Positions 8,298 to 9,947 of a stretch of DNA of 9,947 nt are shown here, piece after piece. Under the pieces are notes generated by a model. The model was not told the origin of the DNA. It searched no databases and saw only the letters and a list, made by a program, of their open reading frames with translations. The first letter of the stretch is position 1; every line of letters starts with the position of its first letter. A program made the position numbers and the translations under genes. Source of the DNA: an uncultured Pseudomonas sp. (lineage in GTDB: Bacteria > Pseudomonadota > Gammaproteobacteria > Pseudomonadales > Pseudomonadaceae); assembly GCF_946885955.1 (NCBI RefSeq), contig NZ_CAMPHI010000081.1, positions 1-9,947 of the forward strand, read 5' to 3'.

Positions 8298-8376
8298 TGT
8301 GACCCGGCCTGAAAGCGTAGGTGACCCAGTCAAAAACGGATGTGACCCAGTCCGAAAGCGTACGTCAAAACGGGTG
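8298..8376 (+). repeat. Three and a half tandem 21-22 bp repeats, possible insertion-sequence end remnant
   Basis: Three adjacent copies share the core (T/G)GTGACCC(A/G)G(T/C)C followed by GAAAGCGTA or AAAAACGGA: 8298-8319, 8320-8340 and 8341-8362. Copies 1 and 3 agree best (TGTGACCC...GAAAGCGTA). After them, GTCAAAACGGGTGA (8364-8377) resembles the tail of copy 2 plus the start of another unit. The block begins 18 bp upstream of the uvrB start. Short multiple direct repeats are typical of IS21-family termini, so this may be a solo end left by a lost element; no transposase or second end is visible. Regulator-binding repeats (iterons) are the alternative. Confidence 0.7.
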
Positions 8377-8380
8377 ATAT

Positions 8381-8408
8381 GCGTGTGCTCGCTTGTCGCG
8401 GGACACGC
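8381..8408. repeat. Inverted repeat GCGTGT-N16-ACACGC upstream of the aminotransferase
   Basis: Arms lie at 8381-8386 and 8403-8408, with 22 bp between their centres. The repeat overlaps the -35 region of the proposed aminotransferase promoter, so it could be an operator, but 6-bp arms this far apart can also occur by chance. Confidence 0.35.
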
Positions 8409-8424
8409 TTAGGGTCGTTATACT
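8393..8424 (+). promoter_or_regulatory. Possible promoter of the aminotransferase gene
   Basis: A good -10 hexamer TATACT lies at 8419-8424. The nearest -35-like sequence, TTGTCG (8393-8398), is 20 bp upstream, longer than ideal, so the promoter may be weak or need an activator. It would give a leader of about 78 nt before the ATG at 8509. On the opposite strand the same site reads TATAAC (8417-8422) and could serve uvrB, but its -35 (TTGCAT) is only 14 bp away. Confidence 0.4.
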
Positions 8425-8508
8425 ACCGGCCCACTTATGCAACCCCTAGCCCCAGTAGTAGCAAGGTGTTGCCTGCCACTCACCTCCCCTCTCAGAGCTG
8501 CCGCATCC

Positions 8509-9705
8509 ATGAGTCTGTTCTCTGCCGTCGAAATGGCTCCACGCGATCCCATCCTGGGTCTCAATGAAGCATTCAACGCCGACCCCCGTCCCACCAAGGT
8601 CAACTTGGGCGTTGGTGTCTATACCAACGAGGACGGCCGCATTCCGCTGATGCGCGCGGTGGCCGAGGCCGAGAACATTCTGACCGCGACCCACGCGCCA
8701 CGCGGCTATCTGCCGATCGAAGGCATCGCCGCCTACGACAAGGCGGTGCAAACCCTGCTGTTCGGAGCCGACTCCAAGTTGATCAGCGAGGGCCGGGTCA
8801 TCACCGCCCAGGCGATCGGCGGCACTGGCGCCCTGAAAATCGGTGCTGACTTCCTCAAGCGTCTGCTGCCTGACGCCCAGGTCGCGATCAGCGACCCGAG
8901 CTGGGAAAACCACCGCGCCCTGTTCGAATCCGCCGGTTTCCCCGTCAGCAATTACCGCTACTACGATGCCTCCAGCCACGGTGTGAACCGTAGCGGCCTG
9001 CTCGAAGACCTGAGAAACCTGCCGACGCGCTCGATCGTGGTGCTGCACGCGTGCTGCCACAACCCGACTGGCGTCGACCTGAGCATGGACGACTGGCAAG
9101 CCGTGCTCGAAATCCTCCGCGAGCGTGAGCACGTGCCCTTCCTCGATATCGCCTACCAGGGTTTTGGCGACGGCATCGAAGAAGACGCCGCTGCGGTACG
9201 CCTGTTCGCCGAGTCCGACCTGACCTTCTTCGTCTCCAGTTCCTTCTCCAAATCCTTCTCGCTGTATGGCGAGCGGGTTGGCGCCCTGTCGATCGTCACC
9301 GGTTCGAAGGACGAGACCAGCCGCGTGCTGTCGCAGGTCAAGCGGGTGATCCGCACCAACTACTCCAACCCGCCGACCCATGGCGCGAGCGTGGTTGCGA
9401 GCATCCTCAACAGCCCCGAACTGCGCGCCATGTGGGAAGCCGAGCTGGGCGAAATGCGCGAGCGCATTCGTGGCATGCGCATGGCCATGGTCGAACAGCT
9501 TGCCAGCCTCGGCGCCAAGCGCGACTTCGGCTTTGTCGCCCAACAGCGCGGCATGTTCTCCTACTCCGGCCTGACCACCGAGCAGGTTGACCGCCTGAAA
9601 AACGAATTCGGCATCTATGCGGTCGGTACCGGGCGCATCTGCGTCGCGGCGCTGAACCAGCGCAACCTGCCGGTCGTCACCCAGGCGATCGCACAAGTCC
9701 TCTGA
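8509..9705 (+). CDS. Aspartate/aromatic amino-acid aminotransferase (TyrB/PhhC-type, class I)
   Basis: PLP-dependent cytoplasmic transaminase that exchanges amino groups between glutamate and aromatic (or aspartate) keto acids, the last step of phenylalanine and tyrosine synthesis and the first of their breakdown. From the ATG at 8509 it is 398 aa, the AspC/TyrB length. The Schiff-base lysine is K248 in SSSFSKSFSLYGERVG; other visible site residues are the SDPSWENH segment (W132), N185 in HNPTG, D213 and Y216 in LDIAYQGFGDG, R256 in YGERVG and R376 in GTGRICVA for the substrate alpha-carboxylate. An in-frame ATG at 8437 would add 24 residues (MQPLAPVVARCC...), unlike the family; MSLFSAVEMAPRDPILGLNEAF is the normal start. 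The Shine-Dalgarno is weak. The fold is certain; aromatic versus aspartate preference is not decided by sequence alone. P. aeruginosa PA3139 occupies the equivalent place, from memory. Confidence 0.95.
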   Translation: MSLFSAVEMAPRDPILGLNEAFNADPRPTKVNLGVGVYTNEDGRIPLMRAVAEAENILTATHAPRGYLPIEGIAAYDKAVQTLLFGADSKLISEGRVITAQAIGGTGALKIGADFLKRLLPDAQVAISDPSWENHRALFESAGFPVSNYRYYDASSHGVNRSGLLEDLRNLPTRSIVVLHACCHNPTGVDLSMDDWQAVLEILREREHVPFLDIAYQGFGDGIEEDAAAVRLFAESDLTFFVSSSFSKSFSLYGERVGALSIVTGSKDETSRVLSQVKRVIRTNYSNPPTHGASVVASILNSPELRAMWEAELGEMRERIRGMRMAMVEQLASLGAKRDFGFVAQQRGMFSYSGLTTEQVDRLKNEFGIYAVGTGRICVAALNQRNLPVVTQAIAQVL

Positions 9706-9712
9706 TAGCGCC

Positions 9713-9745
9713 AGGGGAAGTCTCGATACTTGACTTCCCCTTTCC
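9713..9745 (+). terminator. Rho-independent terminator of the aminotransferase gene
   Basis: AGGGGAAGTC (9713-9722) pairs perfectly with GACTTCCCCT (9732-9741) across a 9-nt loop, giving a 10-bp stem followed by TTCC. It begins 8 nt after the stop codon. The U-tract is short (three T at 9741-9743, then CC), but the stem is strong. The -35 of the tRNA-Asn promoter lies within its loop and descending arm. Confidence 0.75.
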
Positions 9746-9757
9746 AATCAGTAGGAT
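9730..9757 (+). promoter_or_regulatory. Sigma70 promoter of tRNA-Asn
   Basis: A -35 TTGACT (9730-9735), a 16-bp spacer and a -10 TAGGAT (9752-9757) are followed by ACGCC. Initiation near 9764 would leave a leader of about 6 nt before the tRNA. Both hexamers match consensus well (5/6 and 4/6). The promoter overlaps the terminator stem of the preceding gene. Confidence 0.7.
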
Positions 9758-9769
9758 ACGCCTCGTTGT

Positions 9770-9845
9770 TCCGCGATAGCTCAGTCGGTAGAGCAAATGA
9801 CTGTTAATCATTGGGTCCCTGGTTCGAGTCCAGGTCGCGGAGCCA
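9770..9845 (+). tRNA. tRNA-Asn(GTT)
   Basis: Complete 76-nt cloverleaf: acceptor TCCGCGA/TCGCGGA, D-stem GCTC/GAGC with AGTCGGTA loop, anticodon stem AATGA/TCATT around CTGTTAA with anticodon GTT at 9803-9805, variable GGGTC, T-stem CCTGG/CCAGG around TTCGAGT, discriminator G and an encoded CCA (9843-9845). It is intact and monocistronic, with its own promoter and terminator. tRNA-Asn genes are frequent integration sites for mobile elements, but no repeat of its 3' end is seen in the window. Confidence 0.98.
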
Positions 9846-9850
9846 AATTC

Positions 9851-9879
9851 AAAGCCTCGGTTAATACCGGGGCTTTTTT
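9851..9879 (+). terminator. Rho-independent terminator of tRNA-Asn
   Basis: AAAGCCTCGG (9851-9860) pairs with CCGGGGCTTT (9867-9876) with one T-G wobble, across the loop TTAATA. A run of six T (9874-9879) completes a textbook intrinsic terminator 5 nt after the tRNA CCA. Confidence 0.92.
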
Positions 9880-9896
9880 GTATCTGCCGGACTCTC

Positions 9897-9943
9897 ACCT
9901 GGGACTACGTCCCAGGTTATTCGCTTCGCTCACCCCTTCGGGG
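9897..9943. repeat. Paired palindromes in non-coding sequence at the right edge
   Basis: A 9-bp perfect inverted repeat, ACCTGGGAC (9897-9905) and GTCCCAGGT (9909-9917), has a 3-nt loop. It is followed by the short direct repeat TTCGCTTCGC and by CCCC-TTC-GGGG (9933-9943). All three minus-strand frames contain stops here and no plus-strand start codon is seen, so it is non-coding. It may be the start of a dispersed palindromic intergenic element; the window ends before its extent can be judged. Confidence 0.45.
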
Positions 9944-9947
9944 CCGC

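Noticed and set aside
8298..8362. TGTGA motifs as Vfr/CRP binding sites
   Set aside because: The matching TCACA half-site at the required N6 spacing is absent in every copy; the TGTGA is just part of the longer repeat.
8298..8362. A short CRISPR array
   Set aside because: The units are directly adjacent with no spacers, and no cas gene is present.
8437..8508. An upstream in-frame ATG for the aminotransferase, adding 24 residues
   Set aside because: The extra residues do not resemble the family N-terminus, and the ATG would lie only about 6 nt after the likely transcription start.
8280..8508. A LexA (SOS) box upstream of uvrB
   Set aside because: I looked for CTG-N10-CAG and found none; each CTG in the region lacks the partner triplet.
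8446..9747. A 433-aa minus-strand open frame opposite the aminotransferase
   Set aside because: It is a shadow of a gene whose catalytic residues are all present, and it runs through the terminator hairpin.
9677..9898. A 73-aa minus-strand frame across tRNA-Asn
   Set aside because: Its centre is the translated complement of the tRNA, a well-known source of spurious proteins, and it spans two terminators.

Overview
The window looks like ordinary chromosomal core sequence from a Pseudomonas species: GC-rich, with Pseudomonas-like proteins. From memory, the order tRNA-Ala / gltX / LysR regulator / HlyD-type secretion protein / MFS transporter / uvrB / aromatic aminotransferase / tRNA-Asn matches the P. 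aeruginosa PA3134-PA3139 neighbourhood. I could not check that synteny here, and the species is not resolvable from this sequence alone.

Layout, left to right. (1) 1-178: the 5' 55 nt of a tRNA-Ala(GGC) on the minus strand, cut by the window edge, with an excellent sigma70 promoter (TTGACA-N17-TAAGAT) and a GC-rich discriminator as in stringently controlled stable-RNA genes. (2) 179-2611, minus strand: gltX (glutamyl-tRNA synthetase), preceded 30 nt upstream by a LysR-type regulator gene. (3) 2612-2716: divergent control region with a TTGTT-N10-AACAA inverted repeat. (4) 2717-5309, plus strand: an EmrA/EmrB-type efflux pair with an 11-nt gene overlap, then a short hairpin terminator. (5) 5358-6257, plus strand: an EamA/DMT-family ten-helix exporter. 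(6) 6264-8279, minus strand: uvrB, convergent with the EamA gene and only 6 nt from it. (7) 8280-8508: a 229-bp divergent intergenic region with three and a half tandem copies of a 21-22 bp repeat, which may be an insertion-sequence end remnant, and the likely aminotransferase promoter. (8) 8509-9705, plus strand: aspartate/aromatic aminotransferase, ended by a strong hairpin. (9) 9770-9845: complete tRNA-Asn(GTT), whose promoter is embedded in the preceding terminator and which has its own rho-independent terminator, followed by palindromic non-coding sequence running off the window.

How the genes relate: the LysR protein probably controls the divergent EmrAB-like pump, which lacks an outer-membrane channel gene here and so would need a TolC/OprM-like partner from elsewhere. 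GltX, uvrB, the aminotransferase and the two tRNAs are housekeeping functions that sit together without an obvious common pathway. There is no stretch above 300 bases without a gene. I see no CRISPR array, phage gene, transposase, toxin-antitoxin pair or convincing new defence or biosynthetic system. The points worth a second look are regulatory: the tandem repeats at 8298-8376, the promoter/palindrome overlaps at both tRNA genes, and the palindromic right end.
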